A stretch of DNA of 64,000 bases from Clostridium sp. OF03-18AA. Its GTDB lineage: Bacteria > Bacillota > Clostridia > Lachnospirales > Lachnospiraceae. Where the stretch lies: NCBI RefSeq assembly GCF_003478035.1, contig NZ_QUEP01000016.1, positions 1 through 64,000 of the forward strand. Reading direction: 5' to 3'. Position 1 is the first letter of the stretch. Each line of letters starts with the position of its first letter. Shown in pieces: positions 29,722-38,561 of the stretch. Both the position numbers and the translations under genes were made by a program. The notes beneath the pieces are model-generated. The model ran no database searches and was not told the origin of the DNA. It saw only the letters and a list, made by a program, of their open reading frames with translations.

Positions 29722-30657
29722 ATGGAAGAGAAGAAAAAGGGCTTTTTCTCGCGCCTTGTGGAAGGTCTCACGAAGACCAGAGAAAACATTGTATCCGGAA
29801 TGGATTCCATTTTTTCCGGCTTCTCCGCGATTGATGATGATTTCTACGAGGAGCTTGAGGAGACTCTGATCATGGGAGATATGGGAATCCAGACGACCAT
29901 GGCGGTCATTGAAGACCTGAAAAAGACCGTAAAAGAGCAGCATATCAAAGAACCGGAGAAATGCCGGGAGGCGCTGATCGCCAGCATCCGTGCAAAGATG
30001 GACCTTGGCGAGAATGCGTATGAGTTTGAAAACAGGAAATCCGTTGTCCTCGTCATCGGTGTCAACGGTGTCGGAAAGACGACGTCCATCGGAAAGCTTG
30101 CAGACCAGTTAAAGACAGAGGGAAAGAAGGTTGTTCTTGCGGCGGCTGATACCTTCCGTGCTGCAGCGATCGACCAGTTGGCAGAGTGGGCAAACCGTGC
30201 CGGCGTGGAGCTGATCGCCCAGAAAGAGGGATCCGATCCGGCTGCCGTGATCTACGACGCGATCTCCGCGACAAAATCGAGAAACGCAGACGTCCTGATC
30301 TGCGATACCGCGGGAAGACTCCATAATAAGAAGAACCTCATGGAGGAGTTAAAAAAGATCAACCGCATCATCGATAAGGAGTACCCGGAAGCTTACCGTG
30401 AGACACTCGTTGTTCTCGACGGCACTACAGGACAGAACGCTCTGGTCCAGGCCCGCCAGTTCATGGAAGCTGCCGACATTACGGGCATCATCCTCACAAA
30501 GCTTGACGGTACTGCAAAGGGCGGCATCGCGGTTGCAATCCAGTCGGAACTTGGGATCCCGGTCAAATATGTCGGTGTCGGGGAGAAGATCGACGACCTT
30601 CAGAAATTTAATTCCGAAGACTTCGTAAACGCATTGTTTGCGAAACAGCCGGAATGA
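29722..30657 (+). CDS. ftsY: Signal recognition particle receptor FtsY
   Basis: 311-aa SRP GTPase that docks ribosome-SRP complexes at the membrane. N domain, then G motifs [21 protein letters not shown] and [10 protein letters not shown]. The short A domain ([12 protein letters not shown]) is typical of Bacillota. Begins 13 bp after smc. Confidence 0.97.
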   Translation: MEEKKKGFFSRLVEGLTKTRENIVSGMDSIFSGFSAIDDDFYEELEETLIMGDMGIQTTMAVIEDLKKTVKEQHIKEPEKCREALIASIRAKMDLGENAYEFENRKSVVLVIGVNGVGKTTSIGKLADQLKTEGKKVVLAAADTFRAAAIDQLAEWANRAGVELIAQKEGSDPAAVIYDAISATKSRNADVLICDTAGRLHNKKNLMEELKKINRIIDKEYPEAYRETLVVLDGTTGQNALVQARQFMEAADITGIILTKLDGTAKGGIAVAIQSELGIPVKYVGVGEKIDDLQKFNSEDFVNALFAKQPE

Positions 30658-30777
30658 CCGATGCATTTCAGGCAGAAAACAGCCAGATAAATGCCGGTAT
30701 AGCAGACAACTATGGGAAAGACAGAAAAATGTTCCATCGATGAGATCGATCAGGAATGAATATGAAGGAGAATACAA

Positions 30778-32010
30778 ATGGAAATGCAGGAACTTTCACT
30801 CGAAAAATTTGAAGAAGCATCTGAGATCGTAAAAAAGGTCACTCAGGAGACAAAACTGATCTACAGTGAATATTTTTCTGAGCGCTACGGGAACAAGATC
30901 TACTTTAAACCGGAAAACATGCAGCGTACCGGTGCATACAAAGTCCGCGGCGCTTATTATAAGATCAGCCAGCTCTCACCGGAAGAGCGTTCCCGCGGTC
31001 TGATCACCGCATCTGCCGGAAACCATGCCCAGGGCGTTGCCTATGCCGCAAAACTTGCCGGTGTGAAAGCAACCGTCGTTATGCCGGTGACAACACCGCT
31101 CATCAAGGTAAACCGCACAAAATCCTACGGTGCCGACGTTGTCCTCTACGGAAATGTCTTCGATGAGGCATGTGCCCATGCATACAAGCTTGCAGACGAG
31201 CACGGATATACCTTCGTTCACCCGTTCAATGATCTGGAAGTTGCAACCGGCCAGGGCAGCATTGCGATGGAGATCATCAAAGAACTCCCGACTGTGGATT
31301 ACATTCTCGTTCCGGTAGGCGGAGGCGGACTCTGTACAGGCGTCTCCACACTCGCAAAACTCTTAAATCCGAAGATCAAGGTCATCGCTGTTGAGCCGAC
31401 AGGAGCTGCCTGCTTAAAGGCATCCTTAGAGGCCGGAGAGGTAACCACCGTCTCCAAGATCAACACGATCGCGGACGGTACCGCTGTCCAGACGCCGGGC
31501 GACAAGCTCTTCCCGTATCTTCAGGCAAACGTGGATCAGGTCATCACAGTGGACGACTCCGAACTGACTCTTTCTTTCCTCGATATGGCAGAGAATCATA
31601 AGATGATCGTCGAGAACTCCGGTCTTTTGACCGTTGCGGCTTTAAAGCATCTTGACTTCAAAGGCAAAAAAGTCGTATCCGTTTTAAGTGGCGGAAACAT
31701 GGATGTCTTAACGATGGCGACAGTTGTCCAGAACGGACTGATGCAGAGAGACCGTATCTTCACGGTAAGCGTGATGCTTCCGGATAAGCCTGGCCAGCTG
31801 GCAGCTGTTTCTGCACTGATCGCAAAAGAGCAGGGCAACGTGATCAAGCTCGAGCACAACGTATTCGCAAATGTAAACCGCACAGCGGGTGTGGAACTTA
31901 CGATCACATTAGAGTCCTTCGGAACTGAGCACAAGGATCAGATCATCAAGGCTCTGGAAACAGCAGGCTACTGCCCGGTAATCTCCAAGACTTCCGGAAT
32001 TTATATGTAA
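30778..32010 (+). CDS. ilvA: Threonine ammonia-lyase
   Basis: PLP-dependent deamination of threonine to 2-oxobutyrate. 410 aa: catalytic fold with the PLP lysine in RTGAYKVRGAYYK, the phosphate loop SAGNHAQGVA and VGGGG; then a C-terminal ACT domain (about 325-410). A single short ACT domain points to the 400-aa class often called catabolic (TdcB-like), so isoleucine feedback is uncertain. GAAGGAG precedes the ATG. Confidence 0.93.
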   Translation: MEMQELSLEKFEEASEIVKKVTQETKLIYSEYFSERYGNKIYFKPENMQRTGAYKVRGAYYKISQLSPEERSRGLITASAGNHAQGVAYAAKLAGVKATVVMPVTTPLIKVNRTKSYGADVVLYGNVFDEACAHAYKLADEHGYTFVHPFNDLEVATGQGSIAMEIIKELPTVDYILVPVGGGGLCTGVSTLAKLLNPKIKVIAVEPTGAACLKASLEAGEVTTVSKINTIADGTAVQTPGDKLFPYLQANVDQVITVDDSELTLSFLDMAENHKMIVENSGLLTVAALKHLDFKGKKVVSVLSGGNMDVLTMATVVQNGLMQRDRIFTVSVMLPDKPGQLAAVSALIAKEQGNVIKLEHNVFANVNRTAGVELTITLESFGTEHKDQIIKALETAGYCPVISKTSGIYM

Positions 32011-32143
32011 TGATACCAGGGATTCTCCCGCCTCTGCGGGAGGTGTGATGAACGGACCTCCGGTCATGGAACGCAGTCAGGCATATATCAATTTGTCAAA
32101 CTTCGTGAAATGCCCGACGGTCTGCTGAATAAGGGGAAAATGT

Positions 32144-33394
32144 ATGTACAGAAGCGAAACTCAGACTGCTCTCAGCAAGAATATCCTGTATTTTCTCCGC
32201 TGGACCGTGATCTCTATTGTAATGGGAACCGTCTGCGGTCTCATCGGGACCATTTTCGGATACGGGGTCATCTACGCTCAGCGGCTGTTTAAAACTTACA
32301 GCTTTATGCTGTATCTCATGCCCGTGGCAGGTGTTCTGATCGTCCTTCTTCACCAGATGTTCCACGAGATCGGAAACCGCGGGACGAACCTGATCCTGGA
32401 GTCGATCTCATCCAACGAGAAGATCCATATGACGACCCTGCCGTGTATCTTTGTCTCCACGATCTTAAGCCAGGCGGTCGGCGCGTCTGCCGGCAAAGAG
32501 GGAGCTGCCTTACAGATCGGCGGCTGCATCGGAAATTATCTCGGGGATCTCTTCCATATGGATGAGAGGGACAAAAAAGTCATGATCATGAGCGGCATGA
32601 GCGGCTGTTTCGGGGCGATCTTCGGGACGCCTCTGGCTGCCGCCATGTTCGGGATCGAGGTCATCAGCATCGGTGTCGCTTATTACGCGGCCCTTGTGCC
32701 GTGCGTCTTTGCCTCCTTCATCGGTGCACAGATCTCCGGGGCGCTCGGACTTCACGGGGAAGCGTTCCAGATCCTCCATGTTCCGGAATTTTCCCTTGTA
32801 CCGGCGCTCTACACCGTCGGACTCGGACTGGCCTGTGCGCTTTTAAGCGTCTGCTTCTGCATCCTGCTCCATGAGACCCAGCATCTCTACAAGAAAAAGA
32901 TCGACAACGTTTATCTGCGCATTCTTGTGGCAGCAGTCCTTTCCATCGGACTCGCGCTGGTGTTCGGCAGGGATTACTGCGGATCCGGATTTAATCTTGT
33001 GGAACAGGCGGTGGAAGGAGATGCCGGATACCTGGCGTTCTTCTTCAAGATGGTCTTCACGGCGGTGGCCCTCGGCGGCGGCTTTAAGGGCGGAGAGATC
33101 GTTCCCACACTGGCAGTGGGATCCACATTCGGGTGCACGTTCGGACTGCTCACAGGCTTTGAACCGTCCCTGTGTGCGGCAGCAGGCATGCTCGCCACCT
33201 TCGTCGGCGTCACAAACTGCCCGATCGCGACCATGTTCCTCGGCTTCGAGCTCTTCGGCTTTGAGGCGATGCCGTATTTTGCGGTTGCCGTTGCCATCAG
33301 CTTCACACTGTCGGGATATTACGGGCTTTACAGCAGCCAGAAGTTCACATATTCAAAGATAAAGACCGAGTTCATCAACCGGAAAGCCCACTGA
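32144..33394 (+). CDS. ClC family chloride channel or Cl-/H+ antiporter
   Basis: 416-aa integral membrane protein with about ten hydrophobic segments. ClC signatures are visible: SAGKEGAALQIGG (GKEGx motif with the gating glutamate), GMSGCFGAIFGTPLAAAMFGIEV and GGFKGGEIVPTLAVG. The gating glutamate suggests exchanger rather than passive channel behaviour. Some members export fluoride, but the sequence alone does not show it. AAGGGGAAA lies ahead of ATG 32144. Confidence 0.92.
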   Translation: MYRSETQTALSKNILYFLRWTVISIVMGTVCGLIGTIFGYGVIYAQRLFKTYSFMLYLMPVAGVLIVLLHQMFHEIGNRGTNLILESISSNEKIHMTTLPCIFVSTILSQAVGASAGKEGAALQIGGCIGNYLGDLFHMDERDKKVMIMSGMSGCFGAIFGTPLAAAMFGIEVISIGVAYYAALVPCVFASFIGAQISGALGLHGEAFQILHVPEFSLVPALYTVGLGLACALLSVCFCILLHETQHLYKKKIDNVYLRILVAAVLSIGLALVFGRDYCGSGFNLVEQAVEGDAGYLAFFFKMVFTAVALGGGFKGGEIVPTLAVGSTFGCTFGLLTGFEPSLCAAAGMLATFVGVTNCPIATMFLGFELFGFEAMPYFAVAVAISFTLSGYYGLYSSQKFTYSKIKTEFINRKAH

Positions 33395-33554
33395 TCAAGG
33401 TACGATTCCGGGGATTCAGTTAGAAAAAATGATCAAAAGCAATCGGATATTTCGGAAAATATTTGCAGAACCCGATGACCGGGGATTTTCAGATCGGAAA
33501 TCCCGCAGGGTACCATTGATCGGGACCGGATGTGAATATTGTCGGGATATCCGG

Positions 33555-33583
33555 TTGCTTTTTTACTGCCAAGGTGTTATGAT
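33555..33583 (+). promoter_or_regulatory. Promoter of the B12-riboswitch operon
   Basis: TTGCTT, 17 bp, TATGAT, about 85 bp before the conserved riboswitch core. The 150 bp before it holds a hairpin (GGGGATTT/GAAATCCC, 33482-33506) that may terminate the ClC gene. Confidence 0.6.
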
Positions 33584-33665
33584 AAACGACACAGGTCTAT
33601 TTACATGCGGTGCTGTCACAGACCGCCGGAGGATGGTTGTACGATATCCCAAACGGCGATCTCTG

Positions 33666-33845
33666 AGAGTTAAAAGGGAAACAGGTCAGACGCCTGTGCG
33701 AGCCCGTCACTGTAGATCCGGAGTGCATGAATATTGTCCGCGTTATGCGGACAGTCACTGGCGAAACCTGCCGGGAAGGCGTTTCATGCATGATGATGGA
33801 TGAGCCAGGAAACCTGCCGGATGCCCGTTTGGAGGGGAAAAACCA
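33666..33845 (+). promoter_or_regulatory. Cobalamin riboswitch
   Basis: Class-typical landmarks in order: AAAAGGGAAACAGGTC, GCGAGCCCGTCACTGTAG and the B12 box AGCCAGGAAACCTGCC (33803-33818). Adenosyl- or hydroxocobalamin binding should repress the downstream cbiK-ABC locus. This supports a cobalamin, corrinoid or cobalt-tetrapyrrole role for that locus. Confidence 0.95.
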
Positions 33846-33890
33846 GCCGGGGACCTTAAAAAATCATTTTTCAAGCGAGGAGAAGAGTAA

Positions 33891-34916
33891 ATGAGAAAAG
33901 CAAACATCTACGCCGTTATGACAGCGGCAGCCGTATCCATGGCGATCCTTTCCGGATGCTCCGGAAGCCAGACAGCAGCGACAACAGCTGCGGAGACCAC
34001 AACCGTTGCAGAGACAACAGCTGAGGAGACTACAGCCGCAGAGACAGCAGCTGCAGAAGAGGACGAGGAAAACTACAATACAGGAGACGCTTCCATGGAT
34101 AACACAAGAAATCAGGATGAGATCGGCGAGAAAGAACTTCTTGTTGTGAGCTTTGGTACAAGCTACAATGACAGCAGAAGACTGACAGTCGGCGCGATCG
34201 AGAATGCGATCGAAAATGCATTCCCGGATTACTCCGTAAGAAGAGGTTTCACAAGCCAGATCATCATTGACCATGTAAAAAAGAGAGACAATGTTTCGAT
34301 CGATAACGTGACAGAGGCTTTAAACCGCGCTGTTGACAACGGTGTCAAGACTCTCGTTGTACAGCCGACCCACCTTATGAACGGTCTTGAGTACACAGAT
34401 CTTGTAAACGAGTTAGCTGATAATTCCGACGCTTTCGAGCAGGTTGCTGTCGGTGAGCCGCTCTTAACTTCTGATGATGACTTCAAGGCAGTAATCTCCG
34501 CGATCACAGACGCAACAAAAGAGTACGATGACGGTGAGACCGCGATCTGCTTCATGGGTCACGGCACAGAGGCTGATTCCAACGCTGTTTACCAGAAAAT
34601 GCAGGATATGTTAAAGGAAGAGGGCTTTGACAACTACTATGTAGGTACCGTTGAGGCAACTCCGTCCTGTGAAGATGTCATCAATCAGGTAAAGGAAGGT
34701 TCCTACAAGAAAGTTGTTCTTGAGCCGCTTATGATCGTAGCAGGTGACCACGCAAACAACGATATGGCCGGTGACGACGATGACTCCTGGAAGAGCCAGT
34801 TTGAGGCTGCAGGCTATGAGGTAACCTGCCTTGTAAGAGGTCTTGGTGAGCTTGAGCCGATCCAGCAGCTCTTCGTACAGCATGCCCAGGCTGCAGTGAA
34901 CAGTCTCGCAAAATAA
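33891..34916 (+). CDS. cbiK: Exported CbiK-like cobaltochelatase lipoprotein
   Basis: 341 aa. A lipoprotein signal peptide (lipobox LSGC, Cys about 23) is followed by a Thr/Ala/Glu-rich linker (about 28-60) and a complete CbiK-type anaerobic sirohydrochlorin chelatase fold (about 80-340). Likely metal ligands are kept: MGHGTEADS, TVEATPSCEDV and AGDHANNDMAGDDDDSW. Most CbiK enzymes are cytosolic; exported forms are known in Desulfovibrio (CbiKP). First gene behind the B12 riboswitch and next to an ABC importer, so outside the cell it may bind, load or demetallate tetrapyrroles. That last role is inference. Confidence 0.88.
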   Translation: MRKANIYAVMTAAAVSMAILSGCSGSQTAATTAAETTTVAETTAEETTAAETAAAEEDEENYNTGDASMDNTRNQDEIGEKELLVVSFGTSYNDSRRLTVGAIENAIENAFPDYSVRRGFTSQIIIDHVKKRDNVSIDNVTEALNRAVDNGVKTLVVQPTHLMNGLEYTDLVNELADNSDAFEQVAVGEPLLTSDDDFKAVISAITDATKEYDDGETAICFMGHGTEADSNAVYQKMQDMLKEEGFDNYYVGTVEATPSCEDVINQVKEGSYKKVVLEPLMIVAGDHANNDMAGDDDDSWKSQFEAAGYEVTCLVRGLGELEPIQQLFVQHAQAAVNSLAK

Positions 34917-35066
34917 GAATGTTTAGATATGGGCGGTCGAGGATTCGGCCGCCTTTTTATATAACCGGGAGGTGCACTTGCGGGAAACTCCAGCCTGCGA
35001 AAGGAACTTCAGGAAACCGTCCAGGATGCCCCAATGATTTCCGGTTACAAAAGGAGAGAAAACTTT

Positions 35067-36005
35067 ATGCGTAAATTAAAACAATTTTCATTAGCACTCG
35101 CAGTTGTCTGCGCTCTGTCCACAGCCTGCGGACAGTCCGGGTCGACAGAAACGACAGCTGCTTCTGCAGAGACCACGGCGGAAACAACAGCGGAAACTGC
35201 TTCGGCCGATGAGACAAAGGCAGCCGTTGCTTCCGGCGAGGAGACTGCCGCAGAACAGACACTTGACACGACGGGACTCGTCCCGGTATCTGCAGAGGAT
35301 CTGAAAGAGGGAACCTACGAGATTTCCGTGGAGTCCAGCTCTTCCATGTTTAAGATCACATCCTGTACGCTGACAGTCAAAGACGGCGCCATGACCGCGA
35401 AAATGACGATGGGCGGGACCGGATACCTGTATGTCTATATGGGAACCGGAGAGGAGGCTGCAAAGACCGCGGAGACAGACCGGATTCCTTTCGAGGAGAA
35501 TTCTGACGGAACACACAGCTTTACTGTTCCGGTCAAGGCCTTAAATGAGGTGCTTCCGTGCGCTGCATTCAGCAAGAAAAAAGAGAAATGGTATGACAGG
35601 GAGCTTGTCTTTGAGGCATCCGGGATCCCGGCAGACGCGCTTCTCAATTCTTCCTTAAAAACCGTCCAGGATCTCTCCCTTGCGGATGGAACTTACACCG
35701 CGGAAGTCTCCCTGAGCGGCGGATCCGGACGTGCATCCGTGGAATCTCCGGCTGTGATCGAGATCAAAGACGGAAAAGCGGAGGCGACGATCATCTGGAG
35801 CAGCTCCAATTATGACTATGTGCGGGTAGAGGAAGAGAAATTCCTCCCGGTCAATACAGAGGGAAACTCCACATTTGTGATCCCGGTAGCTGGATTTGAC
35901 AGCCCGCTTACGATCTTTGCGGATACAACTGCCATGAGCACGCCTCATGAGATCGAGTATACGCTGACCTTTGATTCCAGTACCCTGGCGGAGCAGAAAC
36001 AGTAA
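35067..36005 (+). CDS. Lipoprotein with two similar beta-rich repeats
   Basis: 312-aa surface lipoprotein: signal peptide with lipobox STAC, Thr/Glu/Ala-rich linker (about 22-65), then two related domains starting DLKEGTYEISVESSSSMFKI and LADGTYTAEVSLSGGSGRAS. Each contains a GTGYLYVYMGTGEE- or WSSSNYDYVRVEEEK-like stretch. The pattern recalls NEAT-like ligand-binding sheets, but I cannot assign it to a named family. Its place between cbiK and the substrate-binding protein suggests surface capture of the same ligand. AAAGGAGAG precedes ATG 35067. Confidence 0.75.
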   Translation: MRKLKQFSLALAVVCALSTACGQSGSTETTAASAETTAETTAETASADETKAAVASGEETAAEQTLDTTGLVPVSAEDLKEGTYEISVESSSSMFKITSCTLTVKDGAMTAKMTMGGTGYLYVYMGTGEEAAKTAETDRIPFEENSDGTHSFTVPVKALNEVLPCAAFSKKKEKWYDRELVFEASGIPADALLNSSLKTVQDLSLADGTYTAEVSLSGGSGRASVESPAVIEIKDGKAEATIIWSSSNYDYVRVEEEKFLPVNTEGNSTFVIPVAGFDSPLTIFADTTAMSTPHEIEYTLTFDSSTLAEQKQ

Positions 36006-36007
36006 AT

Positions 36008-37294
36008 ATGGAAAGAAGACAAATTGATCCCAGGAAGCAGAAAAGAAGGACGCGGGTGCGTTATACACTTTTTAGATCTGTTCTGGCTGCGGCAATCCTC
36101 ATGACTGCTGCGTTTGCCTGCTCCGGCTGTTCAAAAAAAACGGAACCCGGGACGGCCGCGCCGTCTACAGGGGAAAACCACACGACCGCTTCCGTGGATG
36201 GCAGTGAGGAAAATCTTCAGGCTCAGCAAAACAAAGATCTGCCGGTTCTTAACTGGGAGGAGATGTCCCCGACAGGCTCCATGGATCTTCTCTACGCCGA
36301 CCAGTTTTCAGCAGACTATTATGAGGACGGCATCGCCCTCATCACCATCGGGGATGCGGATCAGTTTCTCCTGCTGCCGGAAGGTGTGTCCGCGCCTGAC
36401 GGACTTCCGGCTTCGATCACGGTCCTTCATAAACCGGTAAAAAATATCTATCTTGTGGCGACCTCCGCCATGGATGATTTTATCCGCCTGGATGCCCTGG
36501 ATTCCATTGCACTTTCCGGGACAAAGGAGACCGGATGGTACCTTCCGGAGGCGAAAACTGCGATGGAAGAGGGAAAGATTGCCTATGCAGGAAAGTACAG
36601 CGCACCGGATTACGAAACGATCGTAAGCAGCTCCTGTGAGCTTGCAGTGGAATCCACGATGATCTACCATACCCCGGAGGTCAAGGAACAGCTGGAACGC
36701 CTCGGGATCCCGGTCCTCGTGGAGCGGTCCAGCTATGAGAGTCATCCGCTCGGGAGAATGGAGTGGATCCGCCTCTATGGTCTTCTGACGGGAAAAGAGG
36801 AGGAGGCCGATCAGATCTTTCAGGAAAATATGAATGCTCTGTCGGATGTCCTCGCCATGAAACCGTCCGGAAAGACAGCTGCATTTTTCTATGTGACAAA
36901 TTCCGGAAGCGTCAATGTCCGGAAGAACGGGGATTATATCGCGAAGATGATCGATATCGCCGGAGGAACGTATGTGCCGGAAAATGCCGGGACCGGTGAG
37001 AATGCGCTTTCCACGATGAACATGGATTTTGAGTCTTTCTATGCCGTCGCAAAAGACGCGGATGTCCTGATCTACAACAGCACGATCGACGGGGAACTTA
37101 CCACGATCGACGAACTGTGTGCAAAAAATCAGCTCTTTGCGGATTTCAAGGCGGTGAAAGAGGGCAATGTCTGGTGTACCGGGAAAAACATGTTCCAGGA
37201 GACCATGGGGCTCGGGGACATGATCCGGGACATGAATGCAGTGTTCTCCGGAAACCGGGAGTATGCGTTCACGTATCTGCACCAGCTGAAATAA
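36008..37294 (+). CDS. ABC importer substrate-binding lipoprotein (BtuF/FepB type)
   Basis: 428-aa solute-binding protein. Basic N-terminus, hydrophobic segment and lipobox (CSGC, Cys about 41), then two lobes of the TroA/BtuF class III fold joined by a helix, with RLYGLLTGKEEEAD in the linker region. It starts 2 bp after the preceding stop with no clear RBS, so translation is probably coupled. Partner of the downstream FecCD-type permease and ATPase; a cobamide, heme or siderophore ligand fits, and the riboswitch favours the first. Confidence 0.87.
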   Translation: MERRQIDPRKQKRRTRVRYTLFRSVLAAAILMTAAFACSGCSKKTEPGTAAPSTGENHTTASVDGSEENLQAQQNKDLPVLNWEEMSPTGSMDLLYADQFSADYYEDGIALITIGDADQFLLLPEGVSAPDGLPASITVLHKPVKNIYLVATSAMDDFIRLDALDSIALSGTKETGWYLPEAKTAMEEGKIAYAGKYSAPDYETIVSSSCELAVESTMIYHTPEVKEQLERLGIPVLVERSSYESHPLGRMEWIRLYGLLTGKEEEADQIFQENMNALSDVLAMKPSGKTAAFFYVTNSGSVNVRKNGDYIAKMIDIAGGTYVPENAGTGENALSTMNMDFESFYAVAKDADVLIYNSTIDGELTTIDELCAKNQLFADFKAVKEGNVWCTGKNMFQETMGLGDMIRDMNAVFSGNREYAFTYLHQLK

Positions 37295-37302
37295 AAAACA
37301 AC

Positions 37303-37329
37303 GTAACTGTTCAGTACCCTCACAGTTAC
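37303..37329. repeat. Dispersed palindromic repeat, copy 2
   Basis: GTAACTGTTCAGTA...CAGTTAC is the inverted counterpart of the unit at 15410-15437; both carry the same arms and the same TACTGAA segment. Located right after a stop codon. Confidence 0.55.
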
Positions 37330-37332
37330 GAG

Positions 37333-37376
37333 CAAAAATCCATTCCAAATCGGCTTCGCTGATGGGATTTTTGCCT
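37333..37376 (+). terminator. Terminator-like hairpin inside the ABC locus
   Basis: GCAAAAATC-C pairs with G-GATTTTTGC around a GGCTTCGCTG-type loop. Together with the neighbouring palindrome it could raise the amount of binding protein relative to the permease. Confidence 0.6.
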
Positions 37377-37480
37377 TCAAGCCTGTGTTTTATTACGGTC
37401 AGCGCAGCAAGTGCGCTGACCTATTGAATAGTTACAAAACAGCTTAAAAACCGCGGTCGATGAAAGGAGACATGGAAGCT

Positions 37481-38491
37481 ATGGAAGTTCAGACAAAGCG
37501 GATCATCCGCGCCTATCTGCTCCTGATCGTGCTGCTCGGAGGACTCGGCTTTTTGAGCCTGGCGGTCGGCAGCGTGCGGGTATCGGCAGCAGATCTCCTC
37601 GCGGCCCTGACGGCGAAAGAGGGGACCGATATGGTCCGGCATATCCTCTTTGATATCCGGCTTCCGAGAATGCTCGCTGCCCTGACCCTCGGCGGAGCAC
37701 TCTCCGTATCCGGTTTTCTCTTACAGACATTTTTCTCAAATCCGATCGCAGGACCTTTCGTCCTCGGGATCTCGTCCGGAGCAAAGCTTGTCGTATCGGT
37801 CTTTATGGTCGTGTTCCTCGGGCAGGGACTGATCATGAATTCCTGGACCATGATCCTTGCGGCATTTCTCGGCGCCATGGTGTCCATGGGCTTTGTCCTG
37901 ACGGTCTCAAAAAAGATCCCTCAGATGTCCATGTTGGTGGTCAGCGGCATTATGATCGGCTATATCTGTTCTGCGGCCACGGATTTTATCGTGACGTTCG
38001 CGGATGATTCGAATATCGTAAATCTCCACAACTGGTCCATGGGAAGCTTTTCCGGGATCTCGATGGATGGGGTGAAGATCAGCTCCCTTGTAGTCACAGC
38101 GGCGTTTCTTGGTTCCATGCTGCTCTCAAAAGCCATGGGAGCTTACCAGCTGGGAGAAGTCTACGCGAGAAACATGGGAGTCAATATCAGACGGTTCCGG
38201 ATCGAACTGATCCTTTTGTCCAGCATCCTCTCAGCCACAGTGACTGCGTTTGCCGGTCCGGTCTCGTTCGTCGGGATCGCGGTGCCCCATGTGATCCGGC
38301 AGCTTTTTAAGACCGCGAAGCCGATCGTTGTGATCCCGGGATGTTTCCTCGGCGGGGCTGTTTTCTGCCTGTTCAGCGATCTGCTGGCGAGGACATTATT
38401 CGCGCCTACGGAGCTCTCCATCAGTTCCGTGACCGCAGTGTTCGGAGCACCGGTGGTGATCGTGATGATGATAAAGAGAGCAAAGCGCTGA
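37481..38491 (+). CDS. FecCD/BtuC family ABC permease
   Basis: 336-aa integral membrane subunit with about ten helices. Family motifs: DIRLPRMLAALTLGGALSVSG, NPIAGPFVLGISSGAKL and AGPVSFVGIAVPHVIRQL. AAAGGAGA lies at 37463-37470; it fits ATG 37481 (11 nt) better than ATG 37472 (2 nt), though the start remains slightly uncertain. Confidence 0.93.
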   Translation: MEVQTKRIIRAYLLLIVLLGGLGFLSLAVGSVRVSAADLLAALTAKEGTDMVRHILFDIRLPRMLAALTLGGALSVSGFLLQTFFSNPIAGPFVLGISSGAKLVVSVFMVVFLGQGLIMNSWTMILAAFLGAMVSMGFVLTVSKKIPQMSMLVVSGIMIGYICSAATDFIVTFADDSNIVNLHNWSMGSFSGISMDGVKISSLVVTAAFLGSMLLSKAMGAYQLGEVYARNMGVNIRRFRIELILLSSILSATVTAFAGPVSFVGIAVPHVIRQLFKTAKPIVVIPGCFLGGAVFCLFSDLLARTLFAPTELSISSVTAVFGAPVVIVMMIKRAKR

Positions 38492-38561
38492 TACCGGGAA
38501 AGTATGGAGCAGCTTGTAGACCACAGCTTATCAGCCTGTGAGCAGCATGAAAGGAGAACGT

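Noticed and set aside
36308..37348. 346-aa minus-strand frame
   Set aside because: Antisense to the substrate-binding protein gene, no protein-family features.
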